A stretch of DNA of 64,000 nt from Roseivirga ehrenbergii (GTDB taxonomy: Bacteria; Bacteroidota; Bacteroidia; Cytophagales; Cyclobacteriaceae). The position numbers were made by a program, and so were the translations under genes. The stretch spans positions 1-64,000 of the forward strand of contig NZ_LQZQ01000005.1 in assembly GCF_001593005.1 (NCBI RefSeq). Reading direction: 5' to 3'. A model generated the notes under the pieces. That model made no database searches. It worked only from the letters and a program-made list of their open reading frames with translations, and was not told the origin of the DNA. Positions 35,199-44,515 of this stretch are shown one piece after another. Every line of letters starts with the position of its first letter. Within the stretch, counting starts at the first letter, position 1.

Positions 35199-36365
35199 AT
35201 GAGAATAAGTAGATTTAGAACCATAGGTATAAGCGCTCTTCAAGGCGCAATTTTGCCATTTTCTAGCCTTATTAGTGCATCATTAGGAATATACCTTTTT
35301 GGTATTGAAAACTGGGGCGGTTTTGTGTTCATACAGCTTGTGATTTTCCCAATTACTTTGATGTGCAATTGGGGGAGTAGGAACTTTCTGATTAGGGAGG
35401 TAAGCCGTGATCCATCAAAAATTGGGGAAGCATTCTTAACTAATCTAATAAACAGAGCATTTCTGCTGCCCTTAAGCTTGGTGTTGTTCGCTTTACTACC
35501 ATTCTATACTGCCTTAATAAGTATCTTAATTGTTGTCATTCAATTTTTTTATTTGAGTTATGATGGCCCTACGGTGTTTTCTGAAAACTTTAGCAAGCGT
35601 ATAGTAGCTGAAATACTGGGGGTTGCTTTTTTTGCCACTGGGTTACTTTCCATTTTAGAGTTCGATGTGAACCTAATTCTCTTAATTCAATTGGGAGTTC
35701 TAATCATCAAGTCAATCTACTTATCTGTGGCTTTAAGAGGGTTAAGGTTGTTCAACGTTAAACCACGATTTAAGCTGGGCGACACACTTAGGTATGGTAT
35801 CCCATTTTTTGCAATTGGTTTTGGTGGTTGGTTACAGTCCAAGTCTGATTTATACATGTTAACATTCATGAAAGGGAGCGATGATATAGCCGCTTATCAG
35901 CTGCTGATTGGTGGCTTGTCCTTCATTCAAGCTGTGATTGGTTTTTTACTTGAACCGTTAATTAAGTTTATTTATAGATCTAAAGATTTGGTAGTAAAAA
36001 AGATAGGGGCACTGGTTTTTAAAATAAGTTTCCCTATTGTACTACTTGGTGTGTTTACACTATCACTTATTCTTAAATGGTTGGCGCCAGATCGTTTTGA
36101 TGTTTATACCTATCTTCTTGGACTTTTATATCTTATGCCTTTCCTTATTTTTATGCCTTCTATTTTTAAACTTTACAAAGCTAATGAAGAAAGTAAAGTC
36201 GTGTATGTTAGTTTTATTGCTGCTGGGGTTAACCTACTTCTTACAGGGCTGTTTATTCCCGTCTTTGGACTCAACGGAGCTCTATTAGGAAGTGTATGTT
36301 CTCAAATTGTACTCTTAATCCTTTTTAAGGTACTTATAGGTTGTTCAAAAAGTAAATCTGATTAA
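35199..36365 (+). CDS. Polysaccharide flippase (Wzx/MATE-like)
   Basis: A 388-aa integral membrane protein with about eleven to twelve hydrophobic helices and the early WGGFVFIQLVIFPITLMCNWGSRNFLIREVS region typical of Wzx-type flippases, which move lipid-linked oligosaccharides across the inner membrane. It is slightly shorter than usual (about 420). Its presence supports a Wzy-like or lipid-linked export route, though no Wzy polymerase is recognised in the window. Confidence 0.8.
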   Translation: MRISRFRTIGISALQGAILPFSSLISASLGIYLFGIENWGGFVFIQLVIFPITLMCNWGSRNFLIREVSRDPSKIGEAFLTNLINRAFLLPLSLVLFALLPFYTALISILIVVIQFFYLSYDGPTVFSENFSKRIVAEILGVAFFATGLLSILEFDVNLILLIQLGVLIIKSIYLSVALRGLRLFNVKPRFKLGDTLRYGIPFFAIGFGGWLQSKSDLYMLTFMKGSDDIAAYQLLIGGLSFIQAVIGFLLEPLIKFIYRSKDLVVKKIGALVFKISFPIVLLGVFTLSLILKWLAPDRFDVYTYLLGLLYLMPFLIFMPSIFKLYKANEESKVVYVSFIAAGVNLLLTGLFIPVFGLNGALLGSVCSQIVLLILFKVLIGCSKSKSD

Positions 36366-36441
36366 TCGATGTGGTTGAGAGGGACGAAACCCCTAACTTA
36401 GGGAATCAGAAATATTAAAAACAAACAGACTTTTATTTTAA

Positions 36442-37956
36442 ATGTCAAGCAATAATTCAGTAATACTGTTCAACCCAAGAAGTGCCAATGGTAAATACCG
36501 AATACCAAACTCAATTTTGCAAGTAGGCGCCTCAATACATGGTAAGTTTGATTATGTATTTGTTGATGGCAACATGGAAGAAGATCCATGGATTGTAATA
36601 GAGGCATACCTTAAAACGGGGAAGTTTAAATACTTTGGGTCATCAGTAATGCCAGGGCCTCAACTCAAGCAGGCAATACCATATGCTAAGCGTATAAGAG
36701 AGGAATATCCCGATGTAATAAACATTTGGGGGGGCTACTTTGCTTCAAACCAGAATAAAGTGTGCTTAGAAAGTGGTTATGTTGATGTAATCATTAATGG
36801 GCCTGGCGATGACGTATTTCCTAGGCTTTTAGAGGCTATAAATGAGAATCAATCTTATGAGGGTATAGAAAACCTTATTTTTAAAAATGGGCAAGGGGAG
36901 ATTATAACTACACGTAAACAAGGACTACTTAACCAAGATAAACTTCCCAATTTACCTTACGAGTATTTAAATGAATTCTACCCACTTACTAACTTTTTAC
37001 CCAAAACATTTTTAGGGAAAAGAACCTTAGGATATCATGCCAGTTTTGGCTGCCCGTTTACCTGCTCATTTTGTGCTGTTGTACCCATTTATAATGCGCG
37101 TTGGAAAGGGCAATCGGCAGAAAGAATTTATAGCGAGTTTAAAAGGATTAAAGATGAATTCTCAATAGACTCAATTGAGTTTCATGATAATAATTTTTTT
37201 GTTTCTAAGAAACGTGCAGTCGAGTTCTCTCAACTAGTGATGGGTGATAACATCCAATGGTGGGGCGAGGGCAGAATTGACACAATGGATCAGTATAGTG
37301 ATGAAGACCTCGATACGCTCAGTAAGTCGGGCTGCCGTATGATTTTTTTTGGTGCTGAAAGTGGTAATGATGAAGTACTCAAGCAGGTAGACAAAGGAGG
37401 AACTCAGACTGCTGAACAAATTCTTCGCTTTGCCAAGAGGTTAAAAAAGTTTGATATAGTTCCTGAATATTCATTTGTATTGGGCTTTCCTGGGAAAGAT
37501 GAAAAGTCTGTCATGAGGCAAATTGATCAAGATATTGATTTTATTAAAAAGGTTAAGGAAGTAAACCCAGAAACAGAAATCATAATTTATATATACAGTC
37601 CTGTCCCTACTGAAGGCTCCGATTTAAATGATGAAATTATCGAAGCTGGCTTTTCTTTCCCTGAAAAGTTAGAGGATTGGCTGAACCCTTCTTGGGAAAA
37701 CTTTGACCTGAGGAAGAACCCATTAACACCATGGCTAACACCTCAGATGATAGATAAGATTAAAAACTTTGAAACCGTACTTAATGCGTACCATCCTACG
37801 GTTTCTGATTTGAGAGTTACTCCATTTAGGAGAAAAGTAATGCGCACTGTGTCTGCACTGCGTTATAAAACCAATACTTTCCATTATCCCTATGAACTAA
37901 AGGTGCTTCAGAAATATTGGTTGAAGTACAGGCAACCAGAAATTGAAGGTTTTTAA
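36442..37956 (+). CDS. B12-binding-domain-type radical SAM protein (3)
   Basis: A 504-aa enzyme. The cobalamin-type N-terminal domain includes NIWGGYFASNQNKVCLESG and VDVIINGPGDDVFPRLLEAI. The radical SAM cluster is C204-x3-C208-x2-C211 (SFGCPFTCSFC). Then come MIFFGAESGNDEVLKQVDKGG and YSFVLGFPGKDEKSV. It belongs to a different branch from the 20834/23082 pair. The next radical SAM gene starts 1 bp after its stop, so the two form a second pair. Confidence 0.87.
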   Translation: MSSNNSVILFNPRSANGKYRIPNSILQVGASIHGKFDYVFVDGNMEEDPWIVIEAYLKTGKFKYFGSSVMPGPQLKQAIPYAKRIREEYPDVINIWGGYFASNQNKVCLESGYVDVIINGPGDDVFPRLLEAINENQSYEGIENLIFKNGQGEIITTRKQGLLNQDKLPNLPYEYLNEFYPLTNFLPKTFLGKRTLGYHASFGCPFTCSFCAVVPIYNARWKGQSAERIYSEFKRIKDEFSIDSIEFHDNNFFVSKKRAVEFSQLVMGDNIQWWGEGRIDTMDQYSDEDLDTLSKSGCRMIFFGAESGNDEVLKQVDKGGTQTAEQILRFAKRLKKFDIVPEYSFVLGFPGKDEKSVMRQIDQDIDFIKKVKEVNPETEIIIYIYSPVPTEGSDLNDEIIEAGFSFPEKLEDWLNPSWENFDLRKNPLTPWLTPQMIDKIKNFETVLNAYHPTVSDLRVTPFRRKVMRTVSALRYKTNTFHYPYELKVLQKYWLKYRQPEIEGF

Positions 37957-37957
37957 A

Positions 37958-39370
37958 ATGAGAAAAATAGCTTTATATAATCCCCTTGCCGTTTTCTTTG
38001 ATATGCCACTGGCATTACTGTCTATTGGCTCTTGTTTGGATACAGAAAAGTATCAGGTAGATATCATCGATGCTCGTGTAGATGAAGACTCAGACGAGAA
38101 ATTACTGGAGTCGTGTAATGGAGCTTTGTGCTTAGGAGTCACTGCTCTTTCAGGCGCTCCACTTAAAGATGCTCTACGTGTAACCAGAATGGTTAAGAGA
38201 CACTATCCGGAGATTACGATTATATGGGGAGGTTGGCATCCGTCCTTATTTCCAGTTGAGATTTTGGAGGAAGAAAAGAGCATTGACATATCTGTATATG
38301 GGCAAGGCGAAGTTACTTTTAAGGAGATAGTTAATGCGCTGGATTTCAACACTGATCTTCAGTCGATTCGTGGTATAGCCTACAGGAGGGATTCAGGAGT
38401 CGTAAAAACTCCTGCCAGGCTGATGACAGACATGAATGAACTAACAAGCGTCAACTATGATTTAATTGACGTTGAAAAATACTTTAAAGCCAAAGGGAAA
38501 AGGCAGTTTGATTATATCTCCTCAACAGGATGTTTTTTCAGGTGTTCCTTTTGTGCAGACCCATTTGTATTCAAGAGAAAATGGACAGCAATTTCGCCCA
38601 AAAGAATGGTAGGTGAGCTTGCTCATTGGCATGAGAAGTATGGCTTTACTGATTTAAATTTTCAAGATGAAACTTTTTTTACTTATAAAGACAGGAGTGT
38701 TGAAATAGCCGAAGAGTTGATAAAAGCAAATTTGAATATCTCTTGGGCGGCCACAATGCGAGCAGATCAAGGAGTGCGCTTAGAGAAGTCTGATTTCTTA
38801 TTATTGAAAAAGTCAGGTCTAAGACGTGCTTTGATAGGAGTGGAGTCTGGTTCACAAGAAATGATGGATTGGCTTAAGAAGGACATAAAGATTGAACAGG
38901 TTTTAGAGTGTGCTGATAGGTGTCGTGAATTTGGTATTTCAGCGCAGTTCCCTTTCATTGTTGGTTTTCCAGAAGAATCTGACAAAAGCGTACGTGATTC
39001 TATTAATTTCATTAAGGTTTTGCGAGAAAAGAGTACACTGTTTCAAACTCCTATTTTCTATTTCAAACCATATCCAGGGACAGCTATTACTGAAAATGCG
39101 GCAAAGAATGGATATGAATTGCCAGTGACCTTAGATGCTTGGTCAGAGTTTGACTTTGTAGATTCAAAAGGTGGCCCGTGGGTTAGCGATGAGAAATATG
39201 AATTAATAGAGAACTTTAAGTTTTACTCAAAAATGGCTTGGGGTAAGCATCATTGGGTATTTACCCCCTTGAAGAAGTTTGCAAAATGGCGTTGTAAGAA
39301 AGATTTCTATAAAATTCCTGTTGAAAGATTTCTCATTAATAAACTAAGAAATCGCGTTGAGTTATCCTGA
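37958..39370 (+). CDS. B12-binding-domain-type radical SAM protein (4)
   Basis: Taken from ATG 37958 (MRKIALYNPLAVFFDMPL), this is a 470-aa enzyme; a TTG five codons earlier lies within the preceding gene. It has the cobalamin-type domain (IIWGGWHPSLFPVEILEE, YGQGEVTFKEIVNAL) and the cluster C192-x3-C196-x2-C199 (TGCFFRCSFC). Also present are RRALIGVESGSQEMMDWLKKD and FPFIVGFPEESDKS. It overlaps the following methyltransferase by 14 bp. The substrate is unknown. Confidence 0.87.
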   Translation: MRKIALYNPLAVFFDMPLALLSIGSCLDTEKYQVDIIDARVDEDSDEKLLESCNGALCLGVTALSGAPLKDALRVTRMVKRHYPEITIIWGGWHPSLFPVEILEEEKSIDISVYGQGEVTFKEIVNALDFNTDLQSIRGIAYRRDSGVVKTPARLMTDMNELTSVNYDLIDVEKYFKAKGKRQFDYISSTGCFFRCSFCADPFVFKRKWTAISPKRMVGELAHWHEKYGFTDLNFQDETFFTYKDRSVEIAEELIKANLNISWAATMRADQGVRLEKSDFLLLKKSGLRRALIGVESGSQEMMDWLKKDIKIEQVLECADRCREFGISAQFPFIVGFPEESDKSVRDSINFIKVLREKSTLFQTPIFYFKPYPGTAITENAAKNGYELPVTLDAWSEFDFVDSKGGPWVSDEKYELIENFKFYSKMAWGKHHWVFTPLKKFAKWRCKKDFYKIPVERFLINKLRNRVELS

Positions 39371-40055
39371 GAAAAAAACAAGGGTAAGTAAATTATTAGC
39401 AAAAAAAATTGAACCCCTTTTTCAAGTAATATATAAGCTTTATTGTAGAAGAACTCACCTTTATAGTTATCATGGAGTTCAGGTTTGCGTACCTCCTGGT
39501 ATCTTTAATCCACGGCTATCCTTTAGTTCAAAATATCTAGTAAATTTTCTTTCAAAGGAAAATCTCAATGGCTGTAGTTTTTTAGAAATAGGCTCTGGCA
39601 GTGGTGTAATAAGTTTATTTGCTGCTAAGCTAGGAGCACGGGTTACGGCAGTAGACATTAACCCATTAGCGGTAACTTGTACTCGGGAAAACGCGGAATC
39701 TAATGAGCTTAATTTGGAGGTTATACTGTCGGATATTTTTGAATTGCTTCCCGAGAGCCCTTTTGATTTTATAGTTGTAAACCCACCTTATTACCCGAAG
39801 GACCCCAAAAATGATATTGAGAAAGCTTGGTTTTGTGGGGAGAATTTCGATTTCTTTTATCGATTTTTTTCTCAATTAAAAAGTTATTTGAAAATTGATT
39901 CGCGAACCTTTATGGTTTTAAGTGAGGATTGCGAAATTGAAGAAATTAAGTGTATAGCAAATATGAGTGGCTTTTCTATGGAAGTAGAAAGTGAAAAACT
40001 AATTTATTGGGAAGTAAACTACATTTTCTTAATTCAACCTATCGATGCCAACTAG
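39357..40055 (+). CDS. Class I methyltransferase with NPPY motif
   Basis: A 232-aa protein starting at TTG 39357, as no ATG precedes the conserved part. SAM motif I is CSFLEIGSGSGVISLFAAKLG, then VTAVDINPLAVTCTRENA, and DFIVVNPPYYPKDPK, the NPPY motif of N- or O-methyltransferases such as PrmC/HemK and RlmG types. The length (short N-terminal domain) does not fit PrmC. Its location, overlapping a radical SAM gene by 14 bp and a second methyltransferase by 11 bp, suggests amide or amino-sugar N-methylation in the locus, which is inference. Confidence 0.78.
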   Translation: MSYPEKKTRVSKLLAKKIEPLFQVIYKLYCRRTHLYSYHGVQVCVPPGIFNPRLSFSSKYLVNFLSKENLNGCSFLEIGSGSGVISLFAAKLGARVTAVDINPLAVTCTRENAESNELNLEVILSDIFELLPESPFDFIVVNPPYYPKDPKNDIEKAWFCGENFDFFYRFFSQLKSYLKIDSRTFMVLSEDCEIEEIKCIANMSGFSMEVESEKLIYWEVNYIFLIQPIDAN

Positions 40056-40692
40056 TCACCCATTTCAGCTTAACGAAATAGTTAACCTTACTACTATACT
40101 AAAACCTACAACGGTGATGGAAATAGGTGTTGGGTTTGGTAAATACGGGCTTTTGTTAAGGGAGTATTTAGAGATTTGGGGAGAGGGAGAAGTCTATGAA
40201 GACTGGCTTCGAAAGATTGATGGTATTGAGATTTTTGAAGCCTATATAATGGATCATCATAGGGTTATTTATGATGAAATTTATATTGGGAATGCACTTG
40301 ATATTATGCCTGAGAGAGACTGCTACGATCTTATTCTCCTGATTGATGTTTTAGAACATATTGAATATAAGCACGCCATAAACTTGCTGAATATTTGTAA
40401 GCAAAAGGCGAAACACGTTATAATTTCAACCCCAAAAGATATCGGTCATCAGGGAGTTGGTTATGATAACATCTATGAAAGTCATTTGTCTCAATGGAAT
40501 AAAAGGAGTCTTAGAAAGGCTTTGGGTCGTGATACTCTCTTTATATCAAATCCACATTCCCACATTTGTCTATATTCTGACAGCATTACCGTATCAAGGG
40601 TAAAAGGCCGTTTAAGTAAGGAAAAATTGTCCTTCTTTATAAAAAGATATTTTTTCCCACTCTATAAACTGATTAAGCCTAAGAGAAATTGA
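40045..40692 (+). CDS. Class I methyltransferase
   Basis: A 215-aa methyltransferase with VMEIGVGFGKYGLLLREYLE (motif I), IDGIEIFEAYI, DLILLIDVLEHIEYKHAINLL (motif IV region) and HVIISTPKDIGHQG. The C-terminal 40 residues are basic (RVKGRLSKEKLSFFIKRYFF), possibly for membrane contact. It ends the rightward half of the locus; its stop is 2 bp from the stop of the convergent oxygenase gene, and no terminator fits between them. Confidence 0.8.
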   Translation: MPTSHPFQLNEIVNLTTILKPTTVMEIGVGFGKYGLLLREYLEIWGEGEVYEDWLRKIDGIEIFEAYIMDHHRVIYDEIYIGNALDIMPERDCYDLILLIDVLEHIEYKHAINLLNICKQKAKHVIISTPKDIGHQGVGYDNIYESHLSQWNKRSLRKALGRDTLFISNPHSHICLYSDSITVSRVKGRLSKEKLSFFIKRYFFPLYKLIKPKRN

Positions 40693-40694
40693 TT

Positions 40695-41576
40695 CTATTT
40701 TCTTTTTCTATTTATGAGTCTTAATATTTTGCTTGCAAAGTCATCGTTCAGCCCAAAAGTGCGCTTAATCAAAGTGTATAAATTTATAAGTTGCTTATCT
40801 CCGTATATAAAGACCTTTTTAATACCGTCTCCAGGTCTAGCTTTGTAGTTGGTGGACCTAACAGATATTTCTTTATTCGCAGCAGTGTAATAGTATAGAG
40901 CAATAGATTTTCTAGTCATCCCTTCTGGGCACTGAATTGGGTCTGGGAACCCGTGGTATGAATCACTGTTTGTAGCAAAAATCACAGCGCGGTTGAAGGT
41001 AGGTGCTAAACTGGCCTTACATTCAGTCATTTTGTTATCCCATAGCTCGAGTTTGCCATTATAACTTTCTTCCCAATCTGTATTAAGGTAAATCAAGAGG
41101 TTTAATCTTCTTTCCCATGTTTTTCTGTGTGGGTGGACAGTGAAATCGGCATGTATATTTAGAAAGCCTCCTCTTTCGCTTAAATGGAGTCCTCCTCCTT
41201 CTAAAGAAGGATCTGCTATAAGGTTTTCAATACCAGAAAGGCTTGTAAGATATTCCAGAAACGATGGACTGTTGAGCTCATCAATTAATTTCTTAATTGT
41301 TGATGGTAACTGCTCGTACTTATTTAGGCCAAATTTCTTTTCATTGTAATGCAGGTAACTGATCCATTCTTGCTTGCCAACTTTAGGGAATTGACTTAAG
41401 GCCTCGTTGGCAATCTCTCCATTTAAAAATGAATCCAAAACGATATAAGGAAAGGGCGTGTTTCGTCTAAAAACAGAACTGTCAGCACCTAATTTTTTTG
41501 TTAAACGGTTTATGTCAAAGCCCTTTATGTCTGCTTTTTGTATTTCAACTTCATTAAGGTTTTTCATTACTGACAT
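40695..41576 (-). CDS. 2-oxoglutarate/Fe(II)-dependent oxygenase
   Basis: A 293-aa protein of the prolyl-4-hydroxylase-like group. The iron site is visible as HADF (HxD) in FLNIHADFTVHPHRKTWERRLNLLIYLN, with the distal histidine in DSYHGFPDP and the 2-oxoglutarate-binding arginine in GMTRKSIALYYYT. An ATG three codons downstream (41567) is an alternative start. It could hydroxylate a sugar or lipid chain. Its 5' end overlaps the GT39 gene by 23 bp, so both are probably on one leftward transcript. Confidence 0.85.
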   Translation of the reverse strand: MSVMKNLNEVEIQKADIKGFDINRLTKKLGADSSVFRRNTPFPYIVLDSFLNGEIANEALSQFPKVGKQEWISYLHYNEKKFGLNKYEQLPSTIKKLIDELNSPSFLEYLTSLSGIENLIADPSLEGGGLHLSERGGFLNIHADFTVHPHRKTWERRLNLLIYLNTDWEESYNGKLELWDNKMTECKASLAPTFNRAVIFATNSDSYHGFPDPIQCPEGMTRKSIALYYYTAANKEISVRSTNYKARPGDGIKKVFIYGDKQLINLYTLIKRTFGLNDDFASKILRLINRKRK

Positions 41577-43170
41577 CTTTAATTTTGCTCAAAACAATCA
41601 TTCCCGCTTTACCAGGCATCCACTTCTTGTATGGATGGACGGATAGCGTGTTGTAATTGTCCAACGGAACGAAAGTGACTTTATAGGTTGGCGTTATTCT
41701 TTTCCACCATTCCGGATCATCATCTGTAAAATGATAGAAGCCATCAAACTCAACCCCAGCTTCAATTTGATCCAAAGGTATTTTGTTGGCAATTAGCCCA
41801 TCTATTACTTGCCACCTAACACGGTTCCATGATAGCAGGTCGTGAGTGGCGAAAATTGAAAATACCATAAATACAAATAGTGTTGAAGCCATTACTCCTG
41901 TGCTCCAAATGGAAGGCTTTAGACTGAGCTGATCAGAGAGTATAACAAAAGCGGCAGGGAGCAAAATAATTAAGTAGCGATCGTAATAACCTGTAATAAT
42001 GAAAGGAGCTATGTAGATGAGTATGAAAAGAAAGGAGAATACTTTTGGGAAATTGATTTCTCTTCTAGGTTTCTTTAGCCAGTCAAATGTGACAATCAAT
42101 AGTACACTTCCTGAAAATGTGCCCAATACTGTTATTGCCCAGCGTAAAATCATAGGAGCATTGCCTCCTGGGATTGACCTGAATCCCCCTGGATGATCTA
42201 ACAAGGTTGAAGGGCCTACACCAAAATCAACAAAAATATTGTCAATAGATGGAAGTGCTTTCCCCATTAAAATTAAACCACCAGATATTAAGAGTGTATA
42301 AGTAATAATACCAATCCACATTCTTTTTGAAAGTTTTGACCAGCTATAAAATGTAAGTACAGGGGTAAGAAATAGACCCAGATAGGTAAAAAAAACAAAA
42401 ATATAACCTACACTATTCCTGAACATTCTTAGGTCAAAGTTGGACAGATTGGAAAGCACTAAATCTAATTTGGAGCCATAGTTTGCAGGTAGCATTCCGT
42501 ATTGTTTCATGAAGTAACTATACAAGAATAGTGTGCCTCCAACAGTTAAAACCGGAAGCCATTTCCAACATAAAGTGAATTGTTTACTTTTTGAATCTAT
42601 TAGTAGAGCAAACAACCAAGCCATAGAAAGCATTAAAGCCAGTTGCCTTATAAGTATTGCCCAAACGCATAGAAAAACAGCAATGAACAAGAGCTTTTTG
42701 TTGGCGGTATTATATGCCTTAATGAAGAAATAGGTGCTCCATGTAACGAATGTCATAAAAGGCACATCTGTCATGTAAGAAAAAGAGAGGGCCATAAATA
42801 CAGGGTTTGCCATTACCACTATTGTGGCAATTAAGGCCGTTCTTTTATCCAATTTCATTAATAGTACTGTTTGATAAATCCCCAAAAGGCCTAATAAAGA
42901 CAAAAGCAGTGTAGAACAGCGAAGAACGGTGAAAGAAAACCCTAAGAGGGATGTGAAGGCATATCCGAAAAATAAATGAGTAACAAGCGTCATTTCACCC
43001 CAATTGATTAGTTTGAGAGTGTCATCCTCGATCATCCGCTTCACTATTACTCCATAAGCCCAATCATCGTTCAAAGGGAAATCCCCTATGGGATTTATGA
43101 TAAATATGACGATGAGCCATATTCCAGTAATCAGAAATATATTTTTATCAAATGTGGAATGGCTTTTCAT
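41554..43170 (-). CDS. ArnT-like membrane glycosyltransferase (GT39)
   Basis: A 538-aa polytopic membrane protein. After the first helix the loop has DFPLNDDWAYGVIVKRMI, whose acidic residues match the catalytic Asp pair of GT39/ArnT enzymes using polyprenyl-phosphate sugars. About eleven further helices and a soluble C-terminal domain follow. It is the second such enzyme in the locus. Upstream, 132 bp of non-coding AT-rich sequence separate it from the SGNH gene at 43303. Confidence 0.85.
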   Translation of the reverse strand: MKSHSTFDKNIFLITGIWLIVIFIINPIGDFPLNDDWAYGVIVKRMIEDDTLKLINWGEMTLVTHLFFGYAFTSLLGFSFTVLRCSTLLLSLLGLLGIYQTVLLMKLDKRTALIATIVVMANPVFMALSFSYMTDVPFMTFVTWSTYFFIKAYNTANKKLLFIAVFLCVWAILIRQLALMLSMAWLFALLIDSKSKQFTLCWKWLPVLTVGGTLFLYSYFMKQYGMLPANYGSKLDLVLSNLSNFDLRMFRNSVGYIFVFFTYLGLFLTPVLTFYSWSKLSKRMWIGIITYTLLISGGLILMGKALPSIDNIFVDFGVGPSTLLDHPGGFRSIPGGNAPMILRWAITVLGTFSGSVLLIVTFDWLKKPRREINFPKVFSFLFILIYIAPFIITGYYDRYLIILLPAAFVILSDQLSLKPSIWSTGVMASTLFVFMVFSIFATHDLLSWNRVRWQVIDGLIANKIPLDQIEAGVEFDGFYHFTDDDPEWWKRITPTYKVTFVPLDNYNTLSVHPYKKWMPGKAGMIVLSKIKDVSNEKP

Positions 43171-43302
43171 GAATGGAATTAAAAAGTAATGGGATCATCG
43201 AAAATTCATGTAGGTAAATCTATTGGAAATTGGGTAAGGAATAAAACTTTATAGGATTGGCTTAAGTGAGTGTCATTTGTTCTGTTGCATATTTATCCTC
43301 GT

Positions 43303-44421
43303 CTATTTTTGGAGGTAAGAATCTCCTAAAAATTTATATAGTAGGTCTGCGACCTGTTTAGCTCCGTTTTCATTGAAATGGCAATCATCATAAAACGATG
43401 CTGTTGTTTTAGGCATTTTAGAGTCTAAGTCAAGGTATAAGACCCCTTCTTCCTTGCAAACTCTCATCAAACTCTCATTAAATCTCCCAATACCAGTATC
43501 TAAGACCCTTGGGGTAAAATAGAGAAGGCTATCTGGGTTTGAACGGTCATATGATCCTCCCATTAATAAAAGTTTTTCATACTGATCTTCTAGTCCTTCG
43601 CTCCACATTGTTGGCTGGGTCATGAAAATAGGGGCTATGCCTTTGCTTTTTACCGATGAAATAATGCTGCGAAGATTATTTTCGTAATGTTGCAAAGACT
43701 CTGACAAATCGGGTAAGGTGTCGGATTTTTTTGAGCTTTGCCTTAAGGTTTGCATTTGATGTTGTGAAAGGCCGAAGGCATTTTTTGAGGTTGAAGCTAA
43801 ATATGACTGTTTAGCTTTCTTCAATAACTTGAATAGTGTTAACCTTCGGTAGAAGGGTATTTCGGAGTTTGGCAAGTAAGCAAAAGCAGCTAATTTCGTC
43901 TGATACTCACTACTACCTAAATAGTTATTCTCGTCTCCTAAAAACCTCCCAAAATCATTAGTTCCAACAAGGAATATAACGGCTTCGGTGTCCTTTAATG
44001 CATCGTGCTCTAACAATTGATTTACTTGTTGGACGTGATGGTTTGTGTCATTCCCCAATCTTCCGAAATTTCCAACCCAATAATCTTCTCCGAGTTTATC
44101 ATTCAATAGAGATGTCCAAGTCTTTTCCTGTCTCAGGGCAAAACAAGCAGTAGTGCTTCCTCCAATGGCAATTATTTTGTGTTTGGTTGACTCAGTAATT
44201 TCTCCTGACCTAGCTCCAATCGAATTAAAAGAGACTGTAGAAATGGTGTCATAAATCCCATTTATATATTGTAAATCAATGTCAATATCGAATTGACTAT
44301 TTGGCGGGTAAGTGTAATAACCAGAAGGGAAGTCGTAGGCCAAAGTTAACCCTAGCTCCAGTAAGAGAACTAGTATTAAAAAAATCCCCGTAGATATGCC
44401 TAAATGTTTTAACCTCCTCAT
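43303..44421 (-). CDS. Membrane-anchored SGNH-hydrolase-like protein (4)
   Basis: A 372-aa paralogue of the proteins at 24493 and 33960. It has an anchor helix (LGISTGIFLILVLLLELGLTL), block I IAIGGSTTACFALRQEKTW, block III VIFLVGTNDFGRFL and block V YDDCHFNENGAKQVAD. GGSTTAC varies the GGSTTEC of the other two. It is read leftward, so copies occur in both halves of the locus. It is likely periplasmic or surface exposed, acting on acyl groups. Confidence 0.84.
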   Translation of the reverse strand: MRRLKHLGISTGIFLILVLLLELGLTLAYDFPSGYYTYPPNSQFDIDIDLQYINGIYDTISTVSFNSIGARSGEITESTKHKIIAIGGSTTACFALRQEKTWTSLLNDKLGEDYWVGNFGRLGNDTNHHVQQVNQLLEHDALKDTEAVIFLVGTNDFGRFLGDENNYLGSSEYQTKLAAFAYLPNSEIPFYRRLTLFKLLKKAKQSYLASTSKNAFGLSQHQMQTLRQSSKKSDTLPDLSESLQHYENNLRSIISSVKSKGIAPIFMTQPTMWSEGLEDQYEKLLLMGGSYDRSNPDSLLYFTPRVLDTGIGRFNESLMRVCKEEGVLYLDLDSKMPKTTASFYDDCHFNENGAKQVADLLYKFLGDSYLQK

Positions 44422-44515
44422 TTTAAGTGATTTTTAAGTTGCCCTTTGGTTTAGAGTTAGTTGTTTTCTTAAAAAGAAACTTCGTAAAAATAATCAAGTA
44501 GGTTCATAAGCAAGT

